A stretch of DNA of 64,000 bases from CAXXOK01 sp964584315 (GTDB lineage: Bacteria > Bacillota > Clostridia > Christensenellales > Aristaeellaceae), in NCBI GenBank assembly GCA_964584315.1, contig CAZOZO010000005.1, positions 1-64,000 on the forward strand, given 5' to 3'. Numbering within the stretch: the stretch's first letter is position 1; every line of letters begins with the position of its first letter. The notes under the pieces are model-generated. The model had not been told where the DNA came from and did not search any database. It worked only from the letters and a program-made list of their open reading frames with translations. Positions 41,919-50,313 of the stretch are shown here, piece by piece. A program made the position numbers and the translations under genes.

Positions 41919-42359
41919 TTATTCCACCCCAAGGCCCTGCGCGATCAGCGCCTCGGCCAAATCGACAGGCGGGCAGTTACGCTCGCGCGCGACGCTTGCC
42001 AGTTTCTCCGCCACGGCGGGCTTGAGGCGCACCAGCACGGGCGTGAGCACCTCGTCCTGCGCATTGGCGCCAAAAACCTTGTCGTAGGCGTTTTCGGTCA
42101 GGTGGTTCTCCGCCCAGGCGTGTGCCTCCTCCTGAGCCATGGGGATGATGCGCTCGCCATAGCCCCATGTGTTGGGCGCGGTGCGCTGCGCATACCGCGA
42201 GCGGGAACCGCCCTCGCCATGCAGAAAATACTCGCCTGTTTTCTGGAGGTACAGCGTTTCGGAGATGTAGCCCTTGTCGGAGCTGAGGCCGCGCTGCCAG
42301 TTGCCCATAGCTTTTGCCGTCTCGGTGTCGTAGAGCTTGCCCGCGATGGTCTGTTGCAT
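41919..42359 (-). CDS. Hypothetical protein with C-terminal RHH-like segment
   Basis: About 146 residues, function unknown. The N-terminal part (IAGKLYDTETAKAMGNWQ, ISETLYLQKTGEYFLHGEGGSRSRYAQR, NTWGYGERIIPMAQEEAHAWAENHL) belongs to a small-protein type I recall from clostridial genomes, often in accessory DNA. The last 40 residues (VLVRLKPAVAEKLASVARERNCPPVDLAEALIAQGL) resemble a ribbon-helix-helix or similar DNA-binding fold. Start ATG at 42359 after AGGAGGG; the frame upstream to 42548 is ignored. Confidence 0.75.
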   Translation of the reverse strand: MQQTIAGKLYDTETAKAMGNWQRGLSSDKGYISETLYLQKTGEYFLHGEGGSRSRYAQRTAPNTWGYGERIIPMAQEEAHAWAENHLTENAYDKVFGANAQDEVLTPVLVRLKPAVAEKLASVARERNCPPVDLAEALIAQGLGVE

Positions 42360-42898
42360 AAGCACCCTCCTAGCGTTTTGAGATTCGGGGGATGGCTGCG
42401 AAGGTCGGTTTTCCGAAGGTCTGAGGGAAGTGCGACTCCGCACGGCGTGCCCGCGGGGCGATGAGCCGTGCCCCTGCGTTTGCGCGGTGGCGGATGGCGA
42501 GAGGGAATACCAAAAACAGAAGCTTCGGATGATGCCCACCCCGCCCATCTGCGCTTGCTATTCCGTTGCCGCCACCGCTGGGATGCGGTTCCGCTCGCCT
42601 TGCATCCGCGGGTACGTTCCCTCTGCCTATATTATACTCAACATGAGGGCAAGATGGAACAGCTTTTCCGCCCAAATGGGCATGATATGTATTTAACGAT
42701 GGCGGAGGGTTCGCTCAACATATGCTGCGGCCGAAAGGCGGCTCTGCCAAACTGCCGGGGAGCAGGTTGCGCCGCGTGCCTGCACGGTGCCGCCGCCGTG
42801 GCCGAAAGGTGGGTGCAAGCATCGGAAATCTGTGGTACACTGTACGCAGCAAGGATGGTGCGGGCGGGGCGCAAGCCTGCCTCGCAGGGAGGGTCAAG
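42360..42898. other. Gene-free stretch with possible divergent promoters
   Basis: About 540 bases without a credible gene. TATAAT on the minus strand at 42631-42636 (weak -35 TTCCAT at 42654-42659) could serve the small gene ending at 41919. TACACT at 42836-42841 on the plus strand could serve the UPF0303 gene. Both lack good -35 boxes. Confidence 0.4.
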
Positions 42899-43399
42899 AT
42901 GAATCAGGAGATCGCCGATCCCAAGGCAATGCTGGAAACAGTGCTGAAGCAGGAGGATGCCCTGCAATTCGATCACTTTACGGCGGAGGATGGTTGGCGT
43001 TTGGGGTTGCTTACGCGCGAGCACCTGCTGCATCACGGCGGCAGCGGTGCGGTGGATGTGCAGGCCCTGGGCGTGCAGCTTTTTCGCGGTACGGTGGGCG
43101 TTGCCACGCCGAACAATACCCGCTGGGTGCGCCGCAAGGCGGCCATCGTGACGGAAACTTGGAAAAGCTCGCTGCGCGCACTGCTGGAGATGCAACTTTC
43201 GGGTCGTACGCTGGAGGAGTTTGGCATGAGCACAGAGGATTTTGTGCTCAGCGGCGGCGGCTTTCCCATTCGGGTGCGCGAGCAGGGTGTGGTGGGGGTG
43301 CTGACCGTTTCCGGCCTGCCCCAAACGCATGACCATCAGGTGGCTGTGGACGCGATGGCCGCGTTTTTGGGGGTTACGGTGCCAAGCATACTGGGCTGA
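42899..43399 (+). CDS. UPF0303 family (heme-degrading/HbpS-like fold) protein
   Basis: About 166 residues. Recognised by the family layout: DPKAMLETVLKQEDALQFDHF, LFRGTVGVATPNNTRWVRRKAAIVTETWKSSL, and the glycine-rich FVLSGGGFPIRVREQGVVGVLTVSGLPQTHDHQ. The family fold is related to HbpS/PduO-C proteins that bind heme or cofactors, but no activity is established for this branch. AGGGAGGG lies five bases before the ATG; the frame open to 42722 is ignored. Single gene followed by a terminator. Confidence 0.85.
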   Translation: MNQEIADPKAMLETVLKQEDALQFDHFTAEDGWRLGLLTREHLLHHGGSGAVDVQALGVQLFRGTVGVATPNNTRWVRRKAAIVTETWKSSLRALLEMQLSGRTLEEFGMSTEDFVLSGGGFPIRVREQGVVGVLTVSGLPQTHDHQVAVDAMAAFLGVTVPSILG

Positions 43400-43411
43400 T
43401 TACGGATACAC

Positions 43412-43453
43412 GAAGCGGGGTTGCGTGACATGCGCACCCCCGCTTCGTTTTCC
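43412..43453 (+). terminator. Intrinsic terminator
   Basis: ACGAAGCGGGG (43412-43422) pairs with CCCCGCTTCGT (43440-43450), ending TTTT. Confidence 0.85.
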
Positions 43454-43539
43454 GGGCCAAACGGACAGGGGTTACGACATACGTCGGGCAGCGATTGTAA
43501 ACATGCGGTTGCAACGCAAAAAGCGGTTTCTGCGTTCAC

Positions 43540-43568
43540 TTGACAGCGTATACTCTACATGTTACCAT
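43540..43568 (+). promoter_or_regulatory. Promoter of the heme/rubrerythrin gene group
   Basis: TTGACA (43540-43545), 17-base spacer, TACCAT (43563-43568), about 100 bases before the lipoprotein ATG. Confidence 0.7.
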
Positions 43569-43666
43569 GCAGACAAAGCACGGCGTAACATCGAAGGAAC
43601 CGGCATACGTTGGTTGGAAGATACAATAGGATAGCTCCCGTCAGGGAGGAAACGGAGGAAACGCCC

Positions 43667-44083
43667 ATGAAGCAATCCGTATTCAAGAGATTGGCTGCCC
43701 TCACCGTAGCCTTGGTTGCGCTTGCCGCTTTGACCGGTTGCGCGGCCGTGCTGCCCGCCGCTACCAGCGCGCCCGCTGCGACGGATGCGCCCGCGCAGGC
43801 TGCCGCGCAGGCTACCGCAACCGCGGCCGCCGCGCAGGCGACCGATGCGCTCAAGGTGTTCGACGCGGCGGAACTGGCAAAGTACGACGGCCAAAACGGC
43901 AACCCTGCTTATGTGGCGGTAAATGGCACGGTATATGATGTGAGCAATGTATCCGCGTGGCGCGGCGGCGTGCACGCCGGCGGCACCATCCATGCAGGGC
44001 AGGACCAGACCGAGGCGCTCAAGCGTTCGCCGCATGGGGCCAAGAACCTGGAAGGGCTGCCCATCGTGGGCACCTATCAGTAA
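43667..44083 (+). CDS. Lipoprotein with cytochrome b5-like heme-binding domain
   Basis: 138 residues. The signal peptide ends in the lipobox LTGC (Cys25), then an Ala/Thr/Gln-rich linker and a C-terminal cytochrome b5-like domain of about 75 residues: KVFDAAELAKYDGQNGNPAYVAVNGTVYDVSNV, then GGVHAGG and KRSPHGAKNL. His103 and His123 are the likely heme ligands (His109 is another candidate). It would sit on the outer face of the membrane and carry one electron. GGAGG upstream of the ATG. The next gene, 25 bases on, encodes a membrane protein with paired histidines, suggesting a small electron-transfer unit. Confidence 0.87.
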   Translation: MKQSVFKRLAALTVALVALAALTGCAAVLPAATSAPAATDAPAQAAAQATATAAAAQATDALKVFDAAELAKYDGQNGNPAYVAVNGTVYDVSNVSAWRGGVHAGGTIHAGQDQTEALKRSPHGAKNLEGLPIVGTYQ

Positions 44084-44108
44084 AACGGTGTGAGGGGAGA
44101 GCGGAAGC

Positions 44109-44585
44109 ATGAAGTTCCTGAAGACGGATTTTGGCAAGGTGCATGCGGTAACGATGACGTTCGCACTGGTCAACGTGCTGCTGGCGCTGGCACTGAAACT
44201 GGGGTGGATCGGCGGTGATCTGTACTTCACGGCGATCACGGCGCATGTGGTATGCGGATTTTTGATCCTGCCCTCGCTGCTGCTGTTGCCCCTCCTCTTT
44301 CCCACCCGCACGAAGATATACCGCGCCCTCCGCGCCAAGCTCTTCCTCTCCAAGCGAGACCTGGCGCAGAAGAACCCGGCGCTGGTCGCCGCCAAGATCG
44401 TGACGATGCTGATGGCGATGGGGTTTCTGAGCCAGACGGTGACAGGCATGTTGTACCGGTTTTTTCAGGTTTATGAGGTCTATCCCATCCATACGGCGTT
44501 CATCTTTGTGCTGCCGGTGCTGGTCTTACTACATCTGGCGTTCATGAAGCTTGCATACCGGCGCAGAACGCAACCGGCAAAATAA
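44109..44585 (+). CDS. Four-helix membrane protein, possible b-type cytochrome
   Basis: 158 residues, four membrane helices. Histidines 12, 46, 128 and 142 fall at or inside helix ends (His46 in AITAHVVCGF, His142 in LVLLHLAFMKL), an arrangement like the cytochrome b561/ferric-reductase type that binds heme b between helices. I do not recognise a specific family, so heme binding is inference from this pattern and from the neighbouring cytochrome b5-like lipoprotein. Ribosome site GGGGAGAG before the ATG. A rubrerythrin-like gene follows after 36 bases. Confidence 0.7.
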   Translation: MKFLKTDFGKVHAVTMTFALVNVLLALALKLGWIGGDLYFTAITAHVVCGFLILPSLLLLPLLFPTRTKIYRALRAKLFLSKRDLAQKNPALVAAKIVTMLMAMGFLSQTVTGMLYRFFQVYEVYPIHTAFIFVLPVLVLLHLAFMKLAYRRRTQPAK

Positions 44586-44621
44586 GGCCGCACTGGGCGG
44601 CTTGACCCTGAAAGGAGCGAC

Positions 44622-45113
44622 ATGCAAATGGATGTTTTACAGTTCGCCATTGACATGGAACTGGATGGAGAGCGCTATTACCGCGAGCAGGCGGCAAAAA
44701 ACGAACAAAACCCTCTGCGCAAAGTGTTTGAGATCCTCGCGGAGGACGAGGCCCGCCACGCGAAGCTGCTCCTGAGCAAGCGCGACGGCAAGCCCTACGA
44801 GTTGGCGGCGCGCGCCAAGCCGCTTACGGTGTACAGCGTTTTTTCCGACGCGAAAGACTACGAGACCCGTGTGAAGGAATTACCGGATCAGCCTGAGCTC
44901 TATCTGGCGGCGCAGGCGGTGGAGCAGAAGAGCATCGACCTGTACCGCGAACTGCTCAGTCTAGCGACCGACGAGCGGACGGCGGCTCTGTTCACTTTCC
45001 TTGTGGGTGAGGAAACCGAACATCTCCGCATTCTGGATGAGTTTTACCACCATGTGAACCGCCCGAACGAGTGGGTGGAGAGCGCGGAGTTTGGCGTGCG
45101 CGAGGAGTATTGA
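44622..45113 (+). CDS. Rubrerythrin-like ferritin-family diiron protein
   Basis: 163 residues, four-helix bundle. Iron ligands can be read in IDMELDGERYYREQA, EDEARHAKLL (ExxH), AVEQKSIDLYREL and EETEHLRILDEFYHH (ExxH). There is no C-terminal rubredoxin domain. Likely reduces hydrogen peroxide or handles iron in this anaerobe. Lacking its own rubredoxin, it needs an outside electron donor. AAAGGAG before the ATG. Last gene of a three-gene group with the two heme-type membrane proteins. Confidence 0.87.
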   Translation: MQMDVLQFAIDMELDGERYYREQAAKNEQNPLRKVFEILAEDEARHAKLLLSKRDGKPYELAARAKPLTVYSVFSDAKDYETRVKELPDQPELYLAAQAVEQKSIDLYRELLSLATDERTAALFTFLVGEETEHLRILDEFYHHVNRPNEWVESAEFGVREEY

Positions 45114-45197
45114 CGGACACGGGCCAGTGGAGCAAGCCTGTGACGGGTTTCGTACGCGAGCCTGAAAATGCACGGCGGTATAGATGAAACAAGAGAC

Positions 45198-45233
45198 AAA
45201 ACCGGCGTCGCCCGTATGGGCGGCGCCGGTTTT
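45198..45233 (+). terminator. Terminator after the rubrerythrin-like gene
   Basis: AAAACCGGCGTCGCCC (45198-45213) pairs with GGGCGGCGCCGGTTTT (45218-45233) around GTAT, one G-U pair; the U-tract is within the stem. Confidence 0.82.
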
Positions 45234-45812
45234 GCGATAACGCTCCTTTACGACCAACGCGTGAGGAGGCGAGGGTTAGAGTGTCGATCCATGCTTGAAA
45301 TGGGCGTGCGCCTGTACAACGATGCGACGCGAGTGATCATATACACTGCCAACAAAACACAGTGCAATAGACAACCCCGCGGCGGTGCCGGTTTTTGAAG
45401 AGGCTTCCTGATATATCAAGCAAGCCAAGAACGGCAATAGACGCACAAATCCTCGCGCGAACTGACAGGGTGCTTATATTCTAGCGACATATGTGATGAC
45501 TCGCTTTCTATACAAAGCAAAGACGCAAAATCGCGGCTATCGCGTAGAGCCCATCGCCGGGGTGGCTGTTTCTTTATCGTTCGTAATTAATCAACGCATG
45601 AACGGCGATAGCGGGGCTGTTCATGCGGGACAGGTCGGGTGTCTGCCTGCCGTGTGGCCAAGCAATGGAGCCTATTGGCACACAGGGCATCACGCGGAGG
45701 CGGAACAAGTCGTTCGGTGGCGTTCGCGGCGGGCTTGCGTCGTCGATGGTTGGCGCTTTAGCATGCAGATTGCCTGTCAAAAAAGAAAATGACAAAACCG
45801 CAACTCCCCCTA
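45234..45812. other. Gene-free stretch upstream of the TetR operon
   Basis: About 580 bases, G+C lower than the surroundings. Short open frames (for example 45493-45792) show no family resemblance and no ribosome site. Nothing else is recognised here. Confidence 0.5.
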
Positions 45813-45841
45813 TTGACAAACTAACAATTGTTAGTTATAAT
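45813..45841 (+). promoter_or_regulatory. Consensus promoter of the membrane protein-TetR-reductase operon
   Basis: TTGACA (45813-45818), 17-base spacer, TATAAT (45836-45841). The spacer is almost entirely filled by a palindromic operator. Confidence 0.92.
45819..45836. promoter_or_regulatory. Predicted TetR operator O1 (perfect palindrome)
   Basis: AACTAACAATTGTTAGTT, a perfect 18-base palindrome lying between the -35 and -10 boxes, so a bound repressor would exclude RNA polymerase. Confidence 0.85.
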
Positions 45842-45844
45842 CCA

Positions 45845-45862
45845 GACTATCAACTGTTAGTT
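45845..45862. promoter_or_regulatory. Predicted TetR operator O2
   Basis: GACTATCAACTGTTAGTT matches the perfect palindrome at 15 of 18 positions; centres are 26 bases apart. It lies over the transcription start. Confidence 0.7.
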
Positions 45863-45876
45863 TGGAGGATACGGGA

Positions 45877-46278
45877 ATGGTGGGGTTGTTTTTCGGGGAT
45901 GTGGTTTCGACCATCACGACGGTGCTGGTGCTTGGGCTGGTCGCCTTTCTGGTGTGGACGGTCGTGCGCGGCCGGCATGTGGAGGCGTGGGGCAGGAGAA
46001 TCCTGCTGGCCATCGTGGTGGGCACGGCGCTCAGCGGGCTGTCCGCCACGCGTGATGCGTTTATGATGGATAATGCCCTGTTCGTCCTCACCAGTGCGCA
46101 GAGCCTGATCTGCGCCATTGCGGGCGGCATCATCTACCTGCTGGGCTTGACGGCGCTGGTCGTGCGCAGGAAGGGCTGGCGCAGGGCCGTGTTCCACATC
46201 GTGGCGGCATTGCTGGTGGTGCAGATCATCACCATTGAAGGTACGCGCATCGCGATGCTTGCGGGGTTGAACTTATGA
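45877..46278 (+). CDS. Small four-helix membrane protein, unknown function
   Basis: About 133 residues, almost entirely hydrophobic, four predicted helices (TITTVLVLGLVAFLVWTVV, ILLAIVVGTALSGL, SAQSLICAIAGGIIYLLGLTALVV, VFHIVAALLVVQIITIEG). The frame starts at a TTG at 45862, but TTTGGAGG is seven bases before the ATG at 45877. No family recognised. The stop overlaps the next start (ATGA), so it is coupled to the TetR gene and under its operator. Confidence 0.78.
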   Translation: MVGLFFGDVVSTITTVLVLGLVAFLVWTVVRGRHVEAWGRRILLAIVVGTALSGLSATRDAFMMDNALFVLTSAQSLICAIAGGIIYLLGLTALVVRRKGWRRAVFHIVAALLVVQIITIEGTRIAMLAGLNL

Positions 46279-46919
46279 GCACGCGGGAGCGTATCCTGCT
46301 GGCGGCGCTGGATCAGTTTTCACAGCGAGGGTTCGACGCGGTGTCGGTGCGCGACATCGCCTACGCTGTGGGCATCAAGGAATCGTCGCTTTATAACCAC
46401 TTTACCAATAAGCAGGACATTTTCGACTCCATCCTCAAGGAGTACGAAGGTCGCTGGGGCGCGCTGTTCAGCCGCCTGAACGTCACGGAGGAGGGCGGGC
46501 AGTTTCAGGTGGACGAGCGAACCGTGAACATGTACCGAGTCATGGCGGCCGAGCAGTTCAGCACCATTGCGGCGGCGCTGTTTGACTACTACATGACCGA
46601 CGAGATCAACGTGAAGCTGCGCAAGATGCTCACCATTGAGCAATACCGCAGCCGAGAGCTGGGCTCGCTTTACAAACGCCTCTCCTTTGGCGACAGCATC
46701 GCCTTCCAGACCGAGCTGTTCGCCGCGTTTATCCAGACCGGCGCATTTCGGCCCGGCGATCCCCACATGATGGCGCTGGCGTTCTTCGCCCCCATCTTTC
46801 TGATCTTCTACCAATACGGCGATGCGCCGGAGCAGCTTGACGATGCCAAGGCGTTATTCATGCGACACATCGAGCACTTTACCAGGACGTATGGCGCCAA
46901 CGCGCCCAAGGAAGGCTGA
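46275..46919 (+). CDS. TetR-family transcriptional regulator
   Basis: 214 residues. The N-terminal DNA-binding domain is canonical: RERILLAALDQFSQRGFDAVSVRDIAYAVGIKESSLYNHFTNKQDIF. The C-terminal ligand domain is helical with the DYYMTDEINVKLRKMLTIEQYRS type found in AcrR-like regulators. It overlaps the upstream membrane-protein gene by four bases and precedes a flavoprotein gene by four bases. Two palindromes at the operon promoter are the likely binding sites, giving autoregulation. Confidence 0.92.
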   Translation: MSTRERILLAALDQFSQRGFDAVSVRDIAYAVGIKESSLYNHFTNKQDIFDSILKEYEGRWGALFSRLNVTEEGGQFQVDERTVNMYRVMAAEQFSTIAAALFDYYMTDEINVKLRKMLTIEQYRSRELGSLYKRLSFGDSIAFQTELFAAFIQTGAFRPGDPHMMALAFFAPIFLIFYQYGDAPEQLDDAKALFMRHIEHFTRTYGANAPKEG

Positions 46920-46923
46920 GCAT

Positions 46924-47634
46924 ATGAACATCACGGTTTTGAACGGCGGCATGCGCCATGGCAGCACCTGGCACTGCAAGGAGGCGATCGTGAAGGCGCT
47001 TGCAGAGCGTGCGGATACCAAGGTGACCGAGTTTACCCTGCCCAAGGATCTGCCGCATTTCTGCACGGGTTGCTACCAGTGCTTTATGAAGGGGGAGCAA
47101 GCCTGCCCGCACGCGGCGTTTGTCACGCCCATCGTGGACGCGCTGGTAGAGAGCGACCTGATCGTGCTCACGTCGCCGGTCTACGGGCTGGATGTAGCCG
47201 CACCGATGAAGGCGCTGATCGACCACCTGTGCTTCATGTGGATGAGCCACCGCCCGAACGCCGCGATGTTCCGCAAGCTTGGGCTGGTCGTGACCACCAC
47301 GGCGGGCATGGGTGCGGGCCGCACGGCCAAGACCATGCAGCTGAGCCTCAAGTATTGGGGCACAAAGAAAATGTTCGCCTTTAAGAAGCCCGTGGCCGCC
47401 ATGAGCTGGGACGATATCCCCGCGCAGAAGCAGCAAAAGCTCGAAAAGGATGCCAAGGCGCTGGCGCGGCGCATCCGGAAAGCGGCGGACAATCTTGACC
47501 GTTTGCATAAGCCCCTGCTGCGCAGTTTCGTGTTTTCGATGATGGCTTCCATGCAAAAGGGCAACAACTGGAACCCCACGGACAGGGCGCACTGGGAGCG
47601 GCAGGGCTGGCTGACGGGGAAAAGGCCGTTCTAG
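46924..47634 (+). CDS. Flavodoxin-fold NAD(P)H reductase, iron-sulfur flavoprotein-like
   Basis: 236 residues. Flavodoxin-like N-terminus ITVLNGGMRHGSTWHCKEAIVKAL (FMN phosphate loop), then a cysteine cluster CTGCYQCFMKGEQAC (Cx2Cx2Cx7C) that could hold a 4Fe-4S cluster as in Isf proteins, then SDLIVLTSPVYGLDVAAPMKALIDH. The C-terminal third is basic and helical, possibly membrane- or partner-binding. The spacing of the last cysteine differs a little from the classic Isf motif, so cluster binding is probable rather than certain. Third gene of the TetR operon; likely induced by the TetR ligand, such as a quinone or other electrophile. Confidence 0.85.
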   Translation: MNITVLNGGMRHGSTWHCKEAIVKALAERADTKVTEFTLPKDLPHFCTGCYQCFMKGEQACPHAAFVTPIVDALVESDLIVLTSPVYGLDVAAPMKALIDHLCFMWMSHRPNAAMFRKLGLVVTTTAGMGAGRTAKTMQLSLKYWGTKKMFAFKKPVAAMSWDDIPAQKQQKLEKDAKALARRIRKAADNLDRLHKPLLRSFVFSMMASMQKGNNWNPTDRAHWERQGWLTGKRPF

Positions 47635-47912
47635 ACGGACTGTCGATACCATGCGGCAAGGTATGACGCGGGTTGGGGCAGAAACGGCTGGCGGGGGAAT
47701 AGACTTGGCATGGCTTTGACTGGCACTGTCGAAAGACGCTGGTTTTATGCGATGGCAGATAACCATTCTTCGATGGGCGCCTGAAGGGAACAGATGGAAC
47801 ATTTCGCAGTGTCCATGAAGTGGATTTGCTGGGCGAGCAGGTAGGGACGCACTTCAAGAGAGGATAGCTCGGCGCAACAGAGGCCAGACCAGTCGAAGCG
47901 TCAGACCAGTGG
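47635..47912. other. Gene-free stretch, start of A+T-richer segment
   Basis: No credible gene between the reductase stop and the terminator at 47913; no terminator for the TetR operon was found here. From about here to 51.4 kb base composition falls below that of the rest of the window. Confidence 0.4.
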
Positions 47913-47947
47913 AAAAGGCCGCCAATCTCCTTATGAGATCGACGGTC
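47913..47947 (-). terminator. Imperfect intrinsic terminator of the GT-C-like gene
   Basis: On the minus strand GACCGTCGATCTC and GAGATTGGCGGCC (47935-47947 and 47917-47929) pair with one mismatch and two G-U pairs, followed by TTTT. It lies about 215 bases after the stop. Confidence 0.6.
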
Positions 47948-48161
47948 TTTCAATAAATTTATATACTTGATACGACTATGCGGTGTACAAGCAGAAACGG
48001 AGCATTGCGCAGGGATGCACCCAGCGTGATATCCATACCAGATCAAGCCGCAGTTTGCGCGATGGCTGTCGTTTGGCGTTCGCGTTTCTACAGATGTGCG
48101 AAAAATCCTTGAGGGGACCCATAGCCAAGAAGAATAAAGAAGAGCGGATCGTCTGGTTTGA

Positions 48162-50015
48162 TCAGGTATATTCGAGAATCGGCCTGTCTCCCTCCCAACG
48201 GACCGTGTAGAGCGTGTAGGTGTCCATATAGCCGTCCTCGATGAATGTCTGTGCCGCCAGGTAGGTCGGATTACTATCGTCCATGGATATGACATGGGTG
48301 ATATGGTAGTTCCGGAGCAGATCGACAAACGCCTGGGAATCGATATCCCCGTAAAAGGTAATGATCTTGACGGGTGCCACTGCGTATTGCAATCGCTCCG
48401 GCCGAAGCGGGGTCGGATTGATACCGTACAGAATGATCGCATCCTGCGGGTCATCCAGCGCATCCACATCGGAAACCCAGAAGTTCTCCTCCTGATAGAT
48501 ATAGATGTCGGTCGGCTCGACGGCAACATATTCGCTCGGCAACAGGTTGAGACCAATCTGCCCCCAGTTGACCAGCAGCACAAGCCCACAAACCACGCCC
48601 AGCCACTTGCCCACGAGAGGAGCGTTACTCTGCTGTACCAGATAGACGCCCAAGAGTGCGCCGCCTAGCAAAAACGCGCCCAGATACCGCTCGAGCAGGT
48701 ATTGCAGGCGGGCGAGATCATCCCCAATGAAACTGTCAAACTCCGGCGCGAATGCTGTCAGAAAGATGACCACAAACGCCAGCAACAACAGCGCCGCGCA
48801 GCACAGCATCCAAAGCGACAGTCGCCGGTAACTGCGTGCCTCGCCGCTTTTGCTAAAGAACGAAACGGCTACCGGAGCGATGATCATCAACACTAACCAG
48901 CCAAACATCGAGGGATACACCAGCGAGGTGGTCGGGCTGTTGACCAGCATGGCCCGATTGGTATACGTCAGCGCGCCCCAGAGTGCCCCGGGGAGCAAGG
49001 GCAGGTTTTTCGGCGGTTGCCAGGTCGATGCGACCATGTTATTCACTGTGTCGGTCATGATGGTATCATGCACGCCGTTCAGCTGGTTGACCGCCGTGAA
49101 GACCTGCCAGCTCAGAAAAACCGCTCCGACGAGCGCGATCGGTAAAATCCGCTGGAACGACACAAGCGATTTCTTTCCCCCGAAGACAAACAGCATCGAT
49201 ATTGGCAGCAAAGCCCACGCAATGCCGATCTGCTTGACCAAAGAGAGCATGCAAAGTGTCAGGGCGAAGCTGAACACATCAAATAACCTAGGCTTGGTTT
49301 GGTGGCACAGGCTCCAGGCCTGGCACATCGCGCACCCCAGGCAAACGCCCAACGTTGCGTCAACCCGCAGCATGGCGAATGTGTCCCGAAAGAGCAGCGT
49401 AGGGCCAACGATCAGGAAGATGACATACAGCGGTAGCGAATACGCCTTTTTCCAAGTGACCTCACTGACCAACGGCATCAGAAAAACCGTGTTGAAAACG
49501 GCAAGCGCCACGAACAGCGTCCCCTCGCTGAAGCCGCCCTCCGCCTGCAATGCGATCCACTGGAACAGCTGCATGCCGGGCGTGTAGCTCATGAAGCGGG
49601 GAGACAGGTGCTGGTAGGCATTGACGAATCCGTTTTGCCAGTATAGGCTTTTCACTTCGACGGCCCAATAGTTGAAATCATCGGTGGCATTGACAACGTG
49701 TGTCTTCAGCGAGACCGCGTAAAGCACGAGCAACAGCAGGAAGGCGACAAAGCCGGGCGTGATCGCATATTGAAAGACCGTGCGGACGGATAGAGACACC
49801 TTGCGTCTCACGACGCGGCTGAACAGCGTAGCGATCAAAACGAACGAAGACGCGTACACTAACCAGGAAAAAAGCTGCAATTGTTTGAACATAGCCAGCA
49901 CATAGCACAGCAACACCAAAATGCCAACGGCCGCCGCGAGTACTTTTTCAAAGCGTATCGAGGTCAAAATACAATAAGCCAGCATGGCGGCAAACATAAC
50001 AAATAGTAAAAACAT
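48162..50015 (-). CDS. Polytopic membrane protein, GT-C glycosyltransferase-like
   Basis: About 617 residues from the ATG at 50015 (GGGGG nine bases upstream); the frame is open to 50207, but the extra part is polar and lacks a ribosome site. At least eleven hydrophobic helices fill most of the protein, and a soluble C-terminal domain (about the last 110 residues, YIYQEENFWVSDVDAL to ILEYT) lies outside. The first large loop has VNATDDFNYWAVEVKSLYW, like the acidic DDxxYW signature of GT-C enzymes that use polyprenyl-phosphate sugars, so it may glycosylate a surface polymer. Codons are richer in A/T than its neighbours', and it stands alone beside a tRNA gene, suggesting acquisition. Confidence 0.65.
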   Translation of the reverse strand: MFLLFVMFAAMLAYCILTSIRFEKVLAAAVGILVLLCYVLAMFKQLQLFSWLVYASSFVLIATLFSRVVRRKVSLSVRTVFQYAITPGFVAFLLLLVLYAVSLKTHVVNATDDFNYWAVEVKSLYWQNGFVNAYQHLSPRFMSYTPGMQLFQWIALQAEGGFSEGTLFVALAVFNTVFLMPLVSEVTWKKAYSLPLYVIFLIVGPTLLFRDTFAMLRVDATLGVCLGCAMCQAWSLCHQTKPRLFDVFSFALTLCMLSLVKQIGIAWALLPISMLFVFGGKKSLVSFQRILPIALVGAVFLSWQVFTAVNQLNGVHDTIMTDTVNNMVASTWQPPKNLPLLPGALWGALTYTNRAMLVNSPTTSLVYPSMFGWLVLMIIAPVAVSFFSKSGEARSYRRLSLWMLCCAALLLLAFVVIFLTAFAPEFDSFIGDDLARLQYLLERYLGAFLLGGALLGVYLVQQSNAPLVGKWLGVVCGLVLLVNWGQIGLNLLPSEYVAVEPTDIYIYQEENFWVSDVDALDDPQDAIILYGINPTPLRPERLQYAVAPVKIITFYGDIDSQAFVDLLRNYHITHVISMDDSNPTYLAAQTFIEDGYMDTYTLYTVRWEGDRPILEYT

Positions 50016-50228
50016 AGAAGCTAACCCCCGTTTTCTCTGCTGGACTTGAAGCCAGTGCAACACTTTGGCTGCCACAGATCGTGGTGCTGATACGAGAGTC
50101 AGGGCATACCGGCAATGGGCATATAGGTTTTTGTTCTCGCGTGGCTGTATCGTGGATTCAGGCTTTTGGTGCCCCCGTAGTCCGACCTGAAATTCTGCAG
50201 ATAACAAGTCCTATAGAACGACAATACC

Positions 50229-50270
50229 AATATTGGCAGGAAATCAGCGCGCTGCTTTCCTGCCAATATT
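50229..50270. repeat. 42-bp near-perfect palindrome downstream of the tRNA gene
   Basis: AATATTGGCAGGAAA (50229-50243) and TTTCCTGCCAATATT (50256-50270) are perfect inverted arms; the centre CAGCGCGCTG is itself palindromic, with one mismatched pair between. No T-tract follows on either strand. Role unknown: transcript end of the tRNA, or a mobile-element or binding site. Confidence 0.85.
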
Positions 50271-50313
50271 AGTTTATGACGCCAACATTGTGCCAAGGTA
50301 AGCGTCTTTTATC

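Noticed and set aside
45493..45792. 99-residue open frame in the gap before the TetR operon
   Set aside because: No ribosome site, no recognisable composition, and it lies in a low-coding-signal stretch.
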